Shown here: positions 9,671 to 19,800 of the stretch, piece after piece | How the letters are laid out: every line of letters starts with the position of its first letter | Position numbering within the stretch: position 1 is the first letter of the stretch | Assembly (NCBI GenBank): GCA_019828565.1 | Contig: JAHDYR010000012.1 | Location: 372,001-436,000 of the forward strand | Length of the DNA: 64,000 bases | Direction: 5' to 3' | Source: Carpediemonas membranifera | Lineage: Eukaryota; Fornicata | Translations under genes and position numbers: made by a program | Notes under the pieces: generated by a model | Told to the model about the DNA's origin: nothing | The model's database searches: none | The model's input: the letters and a program-made list of their open reading frames with translations, nothing else

Positions 9671-10943
9671 GCCCCAGCTCCGTGTCGCTGACGCCGAGGT
9701 GCTTGAGGAGCTCGGGCGCCTTGGACAGGATCGACTCCACCAGTCCATGCTCCTCGGCCAACTGCGCCTCCAGCTCGGCGATGCGGGCGTCCTTCGCCTT
9801 CAGCTGCGCCCTGAGGTCATCGCACTCGGCGCATGCATCGGGGCTATCGAGAATGGACAGGGCGCCGTCGGCCCCACCCTCCGCACCCGCCCCGGCACCG
9901 CTCACAGCTCTGCGGGCGAAGGAGAGGGCGTTCCAGCTGAGCGCGGCCCTGATCGCAGTGACGGTGCGGTCCTTCACCGTCTGGTCGGTCGAGACGCTGT
10001 CAGCGATGTAGGCCTCGATCCGACCCGCCTCCTCTGTTATTCTCTCAAGCATGAACCGGTGCGAGTCGTGCGTGCTCAGCCTGTCCGTGCAGCCCGCGAC
10101 ATACCGCACGAGGCGGTCCTTGAGCTTCAGCGCCTCCGTGTCGGTCGCTGTGATGAAGACATCCCTCTCCGCGGCCATAGAGTCCAGCTCACGCCCGACG
10201 CGGTCCTGCAGGTCGGCGAGGGTCGCGCTCTCCTCTGTCATTTGCTCGACCACCTCAGCGAGGGACATGACGTGGTGGTCCTCATGGTATTGGTGGAGGC
10301 AGCGGGGGCAGACCGCCACGTTACAGTCCATGCAGATGCCGTTGAACTGTAGCTGGTGCTGTCTGCACGTTGCCGACGAGGGCAGTATGCTAGGGGGTCG
10401 CATGTCGAAGAAGTACTCGATGATGAACAGGGGTCGCACGGGCACCGTCGAGACTGTCCAGTAGTGCTCGGAGTACAGGTCCGCGGCGTCACTGTTGGGC
10501 GTGAACACTGAGTCGAAGCCGGGCTCGAGGCCAGCGACGGAGGCAGGGATGGGCGTCCCGTCGGGCTTGACGATGCACTTGCCGAGGTCGACATCGCATA
10601 GAAGCTGGCGGAAAACCTGTCTTGTGGACGCTGCGGTCTTGATCCCATGCGCCTCGGGCACGAACGCGCGGCCGAAGTGGTAGCCTTGTGGTGTGGGCTG
10701 GAAACCATTGGTGAGGACCTCGCGGAAACTGTCGATGTCCTCGGGGATGAAGAATAGTGGGTTTGTAACATTGTTCATTGAGGAATCAGCGTCATCGGGT
10801 TCCTTCGTGTCGACAATTCGATGAACCGCCTTGACGCGGCAGTAGTGGCGTTCTTCCTCGCTCAAAGAGTAACGCAGGAACGCCGATATCTGCCAACTAA
10901 GCGCATCATCTTTTGTTAAGGCCTGTGCGAGCAGACCTTCCAT
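9666..10943 (-). CDS. B-box zinc-finger protein with a PARP-like N-terminal domain
   Basis: 425 residues. Residues about 70-190 resemble the C-terminal half of a PARP/ADP-ribosyltransferase fold: LTNGFQPTPQGYHFGRAF, then a LLCDVDLGK strand, GFDSVF (the G-x-DS-V motif) and SEHYWTVS...FIIEY (the E-Y-V-V-Y-like strand). The usual HGT motif is not seen; FFIP sits in its place. Next comes a B-box type 2 zinc finger (CRQHQLQFNGICMDC, then CPRCLHQYHEDH) followed by long coiled coils to the end, as in TRIM proteins without a RING. A catalytically impaired or mono-ART scaffold is likely. The start at 10943 is the first in-frame ATG. The stop overlaps a TGTAAA motif. The 3' end has a copied fragment at 3789-3892. 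Confidence 0.65.
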   Translation of the reverse strand: MEGLLAQALTKDDALSWQISAFLRYSLSEEERHYCRVKAVHRIVDTKEPDDADSSMNNVTNPLFFIPEDIDSFREVLTNGFQPTPQGYHFGRAFVPEAHGIKTAASTRQVFRQLLCDVDLGKCIVKPDGTPIPASVAGLEPGFDSVFTPNSDAADLYSEHYWTVSTVPVRPLFIIEYFFDMRPPSILPSSATCRQHQLQFNGICMDCNVAVCPRCLHQYHEDHHVMSLAEVVEQMTEESATLADLQDRVGRELDSMAAERDVFITATDTEALKLKDRLVRYVAGCTDRLSTHDSHRFMLERITEEAGRIEAYIADSVSTDQTVKDRTVTAIRAALSWNALSFARRAVSGAGAGAEGGADGALSILDSPDACAECDDLRAQLKAKDARIAELEAQLAEEHGLVESILSKAPELLKHLGVSDTELGL

Positions 10944-11033
10944 CAAAATATTCACGCCGTCGCCAATGCCAACTTCCGAGAGTTACAAATGACACGGATT
11001 TATTAGGGACCAAGGAAACACAGGCCCAACCCC

Positions 11034-11993
11034 TCAGAGCGCGCTATACGACCCGCTATCCTTGTACCGGGGCCGGGGTGCGGCGGGGTCGCCCATTGAC
11101 TGGACAATGATGTCCTTCATCCGTACAATGGGCTTGGGCGTCTTGACGAAGAGCATGAGGATCATGGCGGCTGGTATGATCTGGAGCACGATGTAGAGCA
11201 GCTCGAGGTACCAGTACGTGACGTACTCGCAGTATGACCAGTATACGACGCAGTAGGTGTAGTAGAAGCGGCCCGTGTACAGCAAGTAGCTACCCTCCGT
11301 TAGCATGAACGTCGCGAACATGACGAAGAACGTGCTGCCCGCTCCCGTGATGAGTGCGATGCGGAAGACGACCATGCGGAGGTTAGCCACAGACCGGCGG
11401 AGGATGAGGAGCAGCCGAACGCCGTAGAAGAGGTACACGATGGTCATGGTGTAGTAGACGGCGGCCGTGAGGATGTTGCTGGCCCCGACGCACCTCAGCT
11501 GGTAGTCCATTCGGTCCATGCCGTAGCTCGTGATGAGGTAGGCCACAGTGTCCGCGATCAGCAGGCCGATGATGACCACGTTGAACGCGATGTTGAGCAC
11601 AAGGGCCATCTTGTGGCTCTTGGCGAGGGTGAGGTGGATTGTGTTGTACAGGAACGAGTGCCAGACGTGGATGACGAGGGAGTAGGCCACGAAGAGCAGG
11701 CAGATGGGGATGATGAACAGCAGATGCTTCAGGACATTCGGGATTGGCTGATAGAAGCGTACGCAATGCAAAAACGAGTTGATGAAACGAAGGAGGGCGA
11801 AGAAAAAGACGCAGCCGGACGTCAAAAGTGGTACTAATGACGGTTTCCGTCCCTTTGAGGCGAATTGAGAGGCAAATACGTAGATTGCTGATGCACAGAC
11901 CATCAAATAGAGCAATGAGCCGATCCCCATGACCGAATAGAAGGCCCAGAAGGTAAAAGAGTTCTGAATATGAAAGAAGGAGGACGCACTCAT
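11034..11993 (-). CDS. Seven-transmembrane protein, THH1/TOM1/TOM3- or GPCR-like
   Basis: 319 residues with about seven hydrophobic helices separated by short loops. The sequences RFINSFLHCVRFYQ and LFVAYSLVIHVWHSF around helices 2-4 resemble the THH1/TOM1/TOM3 and related GPCR-like families. The cytoplasmic tail is short and Pro/Arg-rich. There is no signal peptide. Possible roles are signalling or membrane scaffolding; no ligand or G-protein motif is evident. The start ATG at 11993 immediately precedes the first helix. An AATAAA-like sequence sits about 30 bp after the stop. Confidence 0.65.
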   Translation of the reverse strand: MSASSFFHIQNSFTFWAFYSVMGIGSLLYLMVCASAIYVFASQFASKGRKPSLVPLLTSGCVFFFALLRFINSFLHCVRFYQPIPNVLKHLLFIIPICLLFVAYSLVIHVWHSFLYNTIHLTLAKSHKMALVLNIAFNVVIIGLLIADTVAYLITSYGMDRMDYQLRCVGASNILTAAVYYTMTIVYLFYGVRLLLILRRSVANLRMVVFRIALITGAGSTFFVMFATFMLTEGSYLLYTGRFYYTYCVVYWSYCEYVTYWYLELLYIVLQIIPAAMILMLFVKTPKPIVRMKDIIVQSMGDPAAPRPRYKDSGSYSAL

Positions 11994-12299
11994 GTGCTGA
12001 AGCGCTGAGAAGCGAAAGAGTCACGCGAAAAGGTGCGGGTCAAGGACGGTCAACGCCATTCAAATCTACATAATCAAGAAGATTTGGGCTACGGTCACGC
12101 AGTCGAGCATGCGCAGCCACCAGGAAACGCGAAACTAGTCGCCTCACTGCAGATATCATGATGGAAGACGATACTATCACGGGCGTCAATCCGGCGTTTG
12201 AAGTCTGTGGTGATTCCAGCAGTACCCACAGTCTGCATGCAGTTTATAAATCACTTTAACTCTCCGCTTCCCCTGTGTTCACCACAAAGTCAGGTGAGA
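11994..12299. other. Intergenic stretch, upstream of the 7TM gene
   Basis: About 300 bp. It presumably contains the promoter of the 7TM gene (minus strand). No other feature is recognised. Confidence 0.45.
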
Positions 12300-12576
12300 G
12301 GGTCGGCGTTGTCGAGCGGCGTGAGGAGGGTGACGGTGGTAACGCCGTTGGCGGACTCGACCTCCAGGACGCCGCCGATGTCCTCGACGCAGTACTTCGA
12401 GTTCGACAGCCCGGCGTGCAGCTGCGCGTCGACGCCGACAAACGGCTCGAACTTGGCGAACTGACGGAACGGGATGCCCTCGCCGGAGTTGGACACGCGG
12501 ATCTCGAGCAGATCCGACTCTGCCGTGACTCGGGACAGTCGGATCGAGCTCGACCCGATCTGGTCGATCGTACCGA
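12300..12576 (-). pseudogene. Inverted copy of a histidine-kinase ATPase-domain fragment
   Basis: 277 bp identical to the reverse complement of 16289-16565 except at 12307 and 12369. Both differences change an amino acid (Ala for Thr, Val for Ala). It keeps the HATPase G1-box segment (RVSNSGEGIPFRQFAKFEPF) in an open frame but has no start, N-box or C-terminus, so it is a gene fragment. The near identity implies a very recent duplication or ongoing gene conversion. The copies form inverted repeats enclosing proline dehydrogenase. Confidence 0.9.
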
Positions 12577-12624
12577 GCACCCCAGCCCACCATCCACGGC
12601 ACCCAAATCACGACACTAGTTCTG

Positions 12625-12630
12625 TTTACA
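12625..12630 (-). terminator. TGTAAA motif overlapping the PRODH stop
   Basis: The coding strand reads TTG TAA ACA at the end of the gene, so the stop codon is embedded in TGTAAA. Confidence 0.45.
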
Positions 12631-13744
12631 AGTACTCAGCGTCCATGGCGACCAGCTCCTCCTCGGTCAGCAGCCCGCGCCGCGACACGTACCCTCGCAC
12701 GAGCGACCAGTCGCCGCTGATGGCGTAGAGGGTGACGACCCGCCCCTTCTCCAGCTGGACGTCCTGGGTCGGCTTGTGCCACGGGAGCCCATACAGGAAC
12801 TGCGTCTCGACGTCATGGCCGACGGCCTCGACGACCTCCTCTATCAGGTGCTTCCATCCAGTGGCGAGGGCCAGACCCTTTTCGCACACCCTTGCGCACT
12901 CGAGGAAGGCCGCCTGCAGCTCCTCCTCGGTGCCCCAGTGCTGGGCCGCGGCTGGGTCGCCGGCCTCGTAGGCGTAGGCCTTGCCGCGGACCAGGCGGAT
13001 CTCACCACCGGCACCGGCGATGAGCTCGGCGATGTCGACAGTGTCGCGGAACTCAGCCTGGTGGGCTATGCGGAAGCCGTGGGGCTTCGTGGCGTCCGGA
13101 ATGGTGGCCTCGAGCACGCGGATGTAGATCTCGACCGTCTTGTCACGATATTCCTTCTGCTCGATGTCAACCTCGAGGCCGACGCCCAGCTTGCTGCAGA
13201 CCCCGGCGAGCACGGCGAGGTTGGACTCAAAGAGCTCGGGAGTGATCTCCATGCCGAGCTGGGACGGCTTGATGGAGATGCTGCCGACCACGCCGGACTC
13301 GGCAACCATGCGAGCGAACTTAATGTACTTGGCAGTGTCGGCAACGGCCTTGTCCTCCTCGCCGGCGCGGTAGTGCTCGCCGCCGATGTTGAGGAGCATG
13401 CGGTAGCCTTCCTTGTTGAGTGCCAGGCTGTTTTCGATCGCCTCCTCGATGGAGAAGCCGACAGTGAGCGAGAGGGTCTTGGCAATGGCGGACTCGAGCA
13501 CTGTCTCGTCGACAAGGCCGGGCTGGCGGTGCTCAATGAGGGTGCAGAGGTAATTCACGGGAGTAACAGTGCACATGGAGTGCTTCTTCATCGTGCTGAG
13601 GGCGTTGTTGGGCAGCTCGACTGTGTAGAACGTCCTGAAGTTCGTCATGAGCTCTGTTGTCGAGTAGGTCCTCAATGTAGGGTAAAGGATGATGCCATAC
13701 ATCACTATCATCATCAGAAAGGCAACACGGGGCACAGACGACAT
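12626..13744 (-). CDS. PRODH: Proline dehydrogenase (FAD-dependent)
   Basis: 372 residues. Proline dehydrogenase oxidises proline to pyrroline-5-carboxylate with FAD in a TIM barrel. Visible family motifs are SISIKPSQLGM, GLEVDIEQ (the D-x-E strand), HQAEFRDT, IRLVRGKAY and ETQFLYGLPWH. Residues 5-22 form one hydrophobic helix (VAFLMMIVMYGIILY), which could be a membrane anchor or targeting sequence. The ATG at 13744 starts the frame. The stop codon lies within a TGTAAA motif. Family assignment is good; electron acceptor and location are unknown, and are of interest if the organism is anaerobic. Confidence 0.85.
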   Translation of the reverse strand: MSSVPRVAFLMMIVMYGIILYPTLRTYSTTELMTNFRTFYTVELPNNALSTMKKHSMCTVTPVNYLCTLIEHRQPGLVDETVLESAIAKTLSLTVGFSIEEAIENSLALNKEGYRMLLNIGGEHYRAGEEDKAVADTAKYIKFARMVAESGVVGSISIKPSQLGMEITPELFESNLAVLAGVCSKLGVGLEVDIEQKEYRDKTVEIYIRVLEATIPDATKPHGFRIAHQAEFRDTVDIAELIAGAGGEIRLVRGKAYAYEAGDPAAAQHWGTEEELQAAFLECARVCEKGLALATGWKHLIEEVVEAVGHDVETQFLYGLPWHKPTQDVQLEKGRVVTLYAISGDWSLVRGYVSRRGLLTEEELVAMDAEYL

Positions 13745-14091
13745 GTTTGTCTCGGTTCACCTTCTTCTGACAGCGCAGTGATGACGTCAGGCTGACATGA
13801 TCAATCCGGAGATTTGACCGCCAGTGCGAGCACTTAGTGTCGGATCAGTGGGACAAGCTGAGATAGCGTGGATTGGACAGCGTGCCATGCCACTATGATT
13901 CCCGATGAGACTGGGATGGCTTGTGTCATCATGCTCGGAGTCACGCCGGTGGCCAGCAGACAGTATAAACGGCATGACGTTCACTACGCCCCAGGACCCT
14001 CCGTCCGAACCGCCTCCCCGTCCGGCATGTGCAGGTTTGGCCTTCCCCGACGACCTGTCGCCAATGACATGCGGCAATCAGTGCAACTGGG
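13745..14091. promoter_or_regulatory. Divergent intergenic region between PRODH and a membrane kinase-like gene
   Basis: About 350 bp separate two divergently transcribed genes and must hold both promoters. I see no motif strong enough to name. Confidence 0.4.
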
Positions 14092-16818
14092 ATGAGGTTG
14101 GTTCTACCTGATTGGAACACTCAAAAAGCAACAATTATTGCCTCATCTCTCATCCTATCCGAGCTGGCTGCCGACGCCGTGTTTCCGCACGTCCTCCGCA
14201 GCGAAGACGCCGTTGGGTTCTGCATCGGGCTCTCTCTGGCAAGCATGAGTCTCTTAGCTATCAGTATCCAGGCCAAGGCCGTCGTCCAGCTGCTCTCTTC
14301 ACTCATTCTCATCCTGTCACTCCTTGCATCGCCCCCTTCCACCGGTCAGGCGGTGTACCACGCCATCGTGCTCATCGTTACTCGGGCACTGGCCCTCATA
14401 GGGTTTGCTGCCCGGATAAGGCAGGACGAGCGACTCTGCTCACGGCACGCAGCCCTTTCCCAGGCGACTTCCACTGCGGTTGGGGCGACGATCGCCGTCA
14501 TCTCAGCACTCGAGGCGGCCAAGATGGCCCAGGACGGCCGTGTGCTAGCTCACTCTATCCACCCCGTCTGCCAGGCCGTCCTCATCGGCAACGTAGGGCT
14601 CGTGCTCAGCATCCGGCGGGGATTGATCGAGGTGCAAGCAGAGTTCGACTTCAAGGGTGTGGAGGGCACACCGCATCAGCCCCTGACGTCCCCGCTATCG
14701 CCCAGGCTGCTTGTATTCCTCCTCCTGCTGATGTTCCTGGCCACGCCGGCCTCCCTCCCCGTCGTGCTCGCCCCTTACGCCCTGCTCGCCTTCGAGAGTA
14801 TCCGCGACATGCGGGACAGCGCGTCCTTGGTGTCCCTCCTGACGATTGTCTTCGGTCTTGCCCTCTCCTTCGCCAAGGACGTGACACCGTCCGTCGCGGG
14901 TGTGATTGTGTCACTGCATGCCGTGCTGATGGCGATCAAGCCGTCAGTAGACGAGGCCACAAGCACAGGCGGCAAGAACGCCACCAACCCCGAGCAGCGG
15001 ATCCTAGACAACGTGGTCGAGGCCCTCTTCCACGCCTCGATCCTCCCCTCGGACAGCCTCACGGCACAGATCCTCGCCCAGCACCTGCCAGCGATGTTCA
15101 AGGAGCGGCCGTACACCCTCAAGCTGTGGCGCTCCTTCCCCGGCGAGCGTCTGGTCGAGCTCCTGTCAATGGGCCGACCCCTCGCCATACACGCGGGGGA
15201 CGTCGACAGGCTGTTCCCGCCCTTTGACAGGAACCACGTGACGTCGAGGTGGAAGCTGAGGGAGCGCATGCCCGTCAAGGAGACCCGCCTGTTAAGACCC
15301 CGACACCGGCAGCCGGCGGGGCAGGAGGTGTCCCGGATGTATCTGGCCAAGCGGCGAGGGTCACTGCGGCAGGAGATCGCCAGGTCGACGGTCAGCCACG
15401 TCCGGCGGCAGCGGGCGGAGCAGCCGGGTGGAAACTCTAACTCCCCGATACGACGGTCATTCGACCTCGCAGCAGGCATCGGCACTTCTTTCGGCGACGA
15501 CAAACGCCTGGCGACTGGGCTGATATTCTCCCCAGGCGACTCCACCGACTCGGTGACGCCGACGGAGAGCGACACCCCTGTCGACAGCGACGAGCCTTAC
15601 AGCACCGAACGACTCCTGCCCGAGTTCCTGACGTCGATCTCGGTTGTCTCTGGGACATCTGTCGCCACGCGGACAACCAAGAACTGCGTCGTCATTGTGA
15701 TGTATCTTGAGTACGAGTGGTCTTCCGGGTCGAGGCTCCACAAGGGCGAGGGGCTCGGCCCCCCCGCGTCCACTCTTTCAGACATCGCCACGGTCGTCGG
15801 GGTGACCGCGGACCGGCAGCTCTACACGGACCAGCTGAGGGTGAGGATGGCGGCCGACAGCGACAGGTCGAGGTCCCAGCAGTTCTTCCTGTCCAACCTG
15901 CAGCAGAGGCTCCAGGGCCCGCTGGTCACCATCAAGAAGCTCACTGAGGAGATGGCCCAGGACTGCCCCAGCGGGAACGGCCTCATCCTCGCCCGGAGCA
16001 CCGCCGCAGTGTGTGACTCTGTTCTGACGACGATAGCGGGGCCCAGCGGTGTCGTGCTCTCGTCCGAGGTGGTAATCAGAGACGTCATCTACCTCAAGTC
16101 CGAGCTGTTCCACCGGGGTCGGGACTTTGGCGTGTTCGTGTCGAGAGACGTCCCCCTTAAAGTGCGGGTTCACGCTGTCTCCCTCATCGCCGTCCTGGAC
16201 GCGCTGCTGTCGAACGCCACGAACTACACCACTGACTGGGTGCACCTCTCCGTGTCGGTCGTTCCCAAGGGTGAGAGTGCCCGTTGGGTCGGTACGATCG
16301 ACCAGATCGGGTCGAGCTCGATCCGACTGTCCCGAGTCACGGCAGAGTCGGATCTGCTCGAGATCCGCGTGTCCAACTCCGGCGAGGGCATCCCGTTCCG
16401 TCAGTTCGCCAAGTTCGAGCCGTTTGTCGGCGTCGACGCGCAGCTGCACGCCGGGCTGTCGAACTCGAAGTACTGCGTCGAGGACATCGGCGGCGCCCTG
16501 GAGGTCGAGTCCGCCAACGGCGTTACCACCGTCACCCTCCTCACGCCGCTCGACAACACCGACCCAGCCCCAATATCAGAGCCACTGGACGTTGATGTCG
16601 ATGTCCAGCTGCCCAACCTGCCACATGAACGTGAGGCGATGGCCGGTATCCTCGGGCTGCTGGGCGCCCGTGTTGTCGAGGGCGCGCTGATCCGGGTGGA
16701 AGAACACAGCATGCAGACGCTGGCCATGAGCGTCGGTGGGAGAACCGAGCTGATCACCCGACCCGCGTCACCCAGCGCAGTTCGGGCAGCAGTGCAAGCC
16801 GTGCTGGGTCGACCTTAA
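14092..16818 (+). CDS. Multi-pass membrane histidine-kinase-like protein with degenerate H-box
   Basis: 908 residues. Residues 1-290 contain eight or nine hydrophobic helices. A Ser/Arg-rich linker follows. Near residue 598 a dimerisation-helix sequence reads FFLSNLQQRLQGPLVTIKK, aligning with the HisKA box F-L-x-x-x-S-H-E-x-R-x-P-L but with Gln where the phospho-accepting His belongs. A HATPase domain occupies about 697-823: N-box LDALLSNATNYTT, G1-like SNSGEGIP with Asn for the usual Asp, F-box KFEPF, and a reduced G2 (HAGLSNSKYCVEDIGG). The last 75 residues resemble a shortened receiver fold without an obvious phosphorylatable Asp. I infer a sensor pseudokinase. Part of its ATPase domain was copied to 12300-12576. 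Confidence 0.75.
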   Translation: MRLVLPDWNTQKATIIASSLILSELAADAVFPHVLRSEDAVGFCIGLSLASMSLLAISIQAKAVVQLLSSLILILSLLASPPSTGQAVYHAIVLIVTRALALIGFAARIRQDERLCSRHAALSQATSTAVGATIAVISALEAAKMAQDGRVLAHSIHPVCQAVLIGNVGLVLSIRRGLIEVQAEFDFKGVEGTPHQPLTSPLSPRLLVFLLLLMFLATPASLPVVLAPYALLAFESIRDMRDSASLVSLLTIVFGLALSFAKDVTPSVAGVIVSLHAVLMAIKPSVDEATSTGGKNATNPEQRILDNVVEALFHASILPSDSLTAQILAQHLPAMFKERPYTLKLWRSFPGERLVELLSMGRPLAIHAGDVDRLFPPFDRNHVTSRWKLRERMPVKETRLLRPRHRQPAGQEVSRMYLAKRRGSLRQEIARSTVSHVRRQRAEQPGGNSNSPIRRSFDLAAGIGTSFGDDKRLATGLIFSPGDSTDSVTPTESDTPVDSDEPYSTERLLPEFLTSISVVSGTSVATRTTKNCVVIVMYLEYEWSSGSRLHKGEGLGPPASTLSDIATVVGVTADRQLYTDQLRVRMAADSDRSRSQQFFLSNLQQRLQGPLVTIKKLTEEMAQDCPSGNGLILARSTAAVCDSVLTTIAGPSGVVLSSEVVIRDVIYLKSELFHRGRDFGVFVSRDVPLKVRVHAVSLIAVLDALLSNATNYTTDWVHLSVSVVPKGESARWVGTIDQIGSSSIRLSRVTAESDLLEIRVSNSGEGIPFRQFAKFEPFVGVDAQLHAGLSNSKYCVEDIGGALEVESANGVTTVTLLTPLDNTDPAPISEPLDVDVDVQLPNLPHEREAMAGILGLLGARVVEGALIRVEEHSMQTLAMSVGGRTELITRPASPSAVRAAVQAVLGRP

Positions 16819-16825
16819 AAGTGAA

Positions 16826-16831
16826 TTTACA
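16826..16831 (-). terminator. TGTAAA motif after the Tmc-like gene
   Basis: On the minus strand the hexamer lies 14 nt after the stop codon of the Tmc-like gene, in a 26-bp gap between two convergent genes. Confidence 0.4.
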
Positions 16832-16844
16832 TGTTATGTACAGC

Positions 16845-19800
16845 TTATTGTATCTCCTCATCATCGGGGAAGAACTCGAGGAACTTCTCAAGGATCTTCG
16901 GCCCCAGGTCGTTGCGGGGCATTGATTGGAACAGCAGGTCGAACTGGCGCCGGGTCTTTGTCATGCGGATAATCGTTCGGAAAAAGTACAGGAAGTAGAA
17001 CACGCCCAGCAGCACGACGAACACGGCAAAGAACAGGATGATGTTCGTCTGTGTGTTGTTGATCTGAGTCACAAAGCGGTTCCGCATGCTGAACTGCAGC
17101 TGGTACATGCCCCCTGACATGTCAAGCACGGCCGTCTCATTCAGGAAGGCCTGGCCGGGGCCGTACATCGTGCCCGCGGCCACCTCCTCGAGGGCGATGT
17201 CAGCGTACGACAGGTAGGCCTGTGCGAGGGCAAGCAGGCCCTGTTGGGTCTCGGGCGACCGTGTCGCGGTGCAGGCGGTTTCATGGACCCTCAGGCATTC
17301 GAGCGAGTGGAGGGCAAGGTCGAGTGTAGCCTCGTTGTAGCCCAGCATCCACTGGTCCTGGGCGAGCACAGACAGCAGCTTCTCGGACAGCGTCCTGGTG
17401 GTGGAATCCTCGAGGTTCCAGGCGTAGTCGATGACGAGGAGGTCCGTGTCAAGGCCGGTGAGGTAGGGCACCAGTTCCTGCAGGATTCCCGTGTCGAAGG
17501 CCATCCATAACATCATGGTGCCAGTGTCCAGGGGGGCGGTGGCGCTGTCCCACGTTGTAGCGGCGGCGATCTGGTTGAGGTGGGCGAGCAGGAGCAGCTC
17601 GCGGTACTGGATGAAGATGTTGCCCGCCGTCTGTGTAATGTCGCCGGTTTCGTACAGGGCATATCCGGTCATGGCGACGAAGATGAGGCCGAATGCGAAC
17701 AACCACACCGCCAACATGGGCAGCTGCCGCATGGCGTAGGTCAGCCTGATACTGCTCTGGCTGATCTTGGCGCCGACCTGCTGCTTGTCGTCGGTGATGG
17801 TGTTGTAGACCGCTGATGCCATCTGGACCAACGAACTAGAGTTCTTCTTAGGCTTCTGCCGCTCGGGCGGGGAGTCGGCGCTCAGGGTTTGGGCCAGTGG
17901 GTGCAGCACTTCAGGCTCCGCGTCGGGGTCGAACTGGTCGGACCCGGTGCTGCTGACAGAGGGGCTGCGGGCCACGATCGACCGCATGCCGCCCGGGATA
18001 GGGGAGTGAATGGGCTTTCTCGGCTGGCTGTCCGTGTCCGAGCTGTCCGAAGACCCATTGGCCTGGCCGTCGAACCCGGGCTCTCGGGGCGTGTTGTCGA
18101 AGGAGCTGCCGATCTCCAGCGCCTCGACCTCGTCAAGTGGCGGCTCGAACCGGGTATAGGAGTACTGCGCCTGGCTGGCGGCGTGGCTGGCAGCGTCGAT
18201 GGGGATGTCGTCGTCAGACGCGTCGAGGTGCACCGACTGGTGGCGGGAGTGCATCGAGCCGTTAGACTGGGAGAGACGCTCCTTGAGGGCGAGCCTCTTC
18301 GACCGGGACCGCTCGTATCGCAGGATAAGCTGGTCGATCGCCACGGGGTTGACGCTGGCGAATAGCTGGACGAGGTGTGCGCTGAAAGTGACGTCCTGGG
18401 CCATCGGGACGATATAGAGGATGCCCGCGACGAAGAGGAACATCAAGAGGAACAGGGCGAAGATGACTACGAACACGGCGAGCTCGATCACAGGGAATAT
18501 CTGGGACTTCTGGTACACTGAGTCGGCAACCCTGAAGAGCTGGTAGATGACGGTGGAGCCGAGTGTGTATTCGTAGCCGAGGAGGTGGTCGTTGAGTTCC
18601 GCAGTGCAGGCGTTGATAGGGTCGGCGTGGCCGGCAGCGGTGCGTTCGTTGATGCAGTAGACGATGGCCTCGGCGGTGAAGATTGTCTTGGACACGAACT
18701 GATAGACTGACTCGGTGGTGTATTCGGAGTCAAGCACGGCGTCAGTGAAGGTTGCGGAGGACACCTCGGTCGTTGCAAGCAGGCCCTTGAGGTCGTAGAT
18801 CACGCGGGTAGACCCCTTAATCATTAGATTGACAAACTCATCGTAGAACGACAAGCTGACCGCCTCCATGCTCTCGTACGGGTTCTCCGACATGTAGCTC
18901 CAGTCATTGTTCTCAAAGACGTACAGGAAGTTGTGGTACGTGCCGAGCGAGGCCATGATGTAGTCTTCGCTGAGGTCCTCGGTCATCGCCTTCCAGAAGG
19001 GACCCGCGCACTGGGCGGCGGCGGCGAGTGTGGTAGCGCTGCCGGTGGCCCTAAGGGTGGAGTAGCCGAGGCCAACCATCTGGATGCCCGTGGCGACACC
19101 AGACGAGATGATGAGTTGCCATGATATGAAGCGGCACATCTGGAGGGCAATGGTGACCATGAGGATGCTCGACCCGAAGAGAGCGGCGATGAGCATCACG
19201 GAGACGAGCGCCCTGATGTGGAGAGAGATGAACGACGTCGACCGGCGGGCGAGGTCGAACATGGCGATCTTGGGCGTCTTCCTGCGGCGTCTGATGTCAC
19301 CGTGTTCGTTTCCCCGGACGACCTCGAGCTCATCGGCCTGCCCCTCGAGCGCGTTGATGTACTCGCTGACGATCTCGTGTCGGTTGACCAGCCCGACGTA
19401 CTGAATATACGACCGCAGCAGTCGGGGCGTGGGGTCCCGAAGCATGCGGGCGTACAGCTTCTCCGTGCTGACCATCATCCCCTGGATCTTCTGGACGTTA
19501 CTGACGAACCCGTTGAGTCGTCTCAGCCCGATCCGTTGGGTACGTTGGGCCGCCACCTGGTTCCAGAAGGTCGCCAGCGCGTCCGTCAGCCTCCTCTGAC
19601 TCCGGAGCAGAGTCGTGGTGTTCCGCTGGGTCTCGAGGCGCTCCATGACGCTGGAGTCGCCCTGGAGGGACGAGGAGTACTTCTGTGTGATGAAGGCGAA
19701 GTACTGGACATCAACGAAGAGGAGTGTTTGGTTGAACACGTCCGTCGTGCCGTTGATGGCGCTCTGAAGGTTGGTGCTCTTGAAGCAGGCGACGAAGTGG

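Noticed and set aside
12776-13795. Long plus-strand open frame across proline dehydrogenase
   Set aside because: It is the antisense of a clear enzyme gene and has no domain of its own; high GC makes long antisense frames common here.
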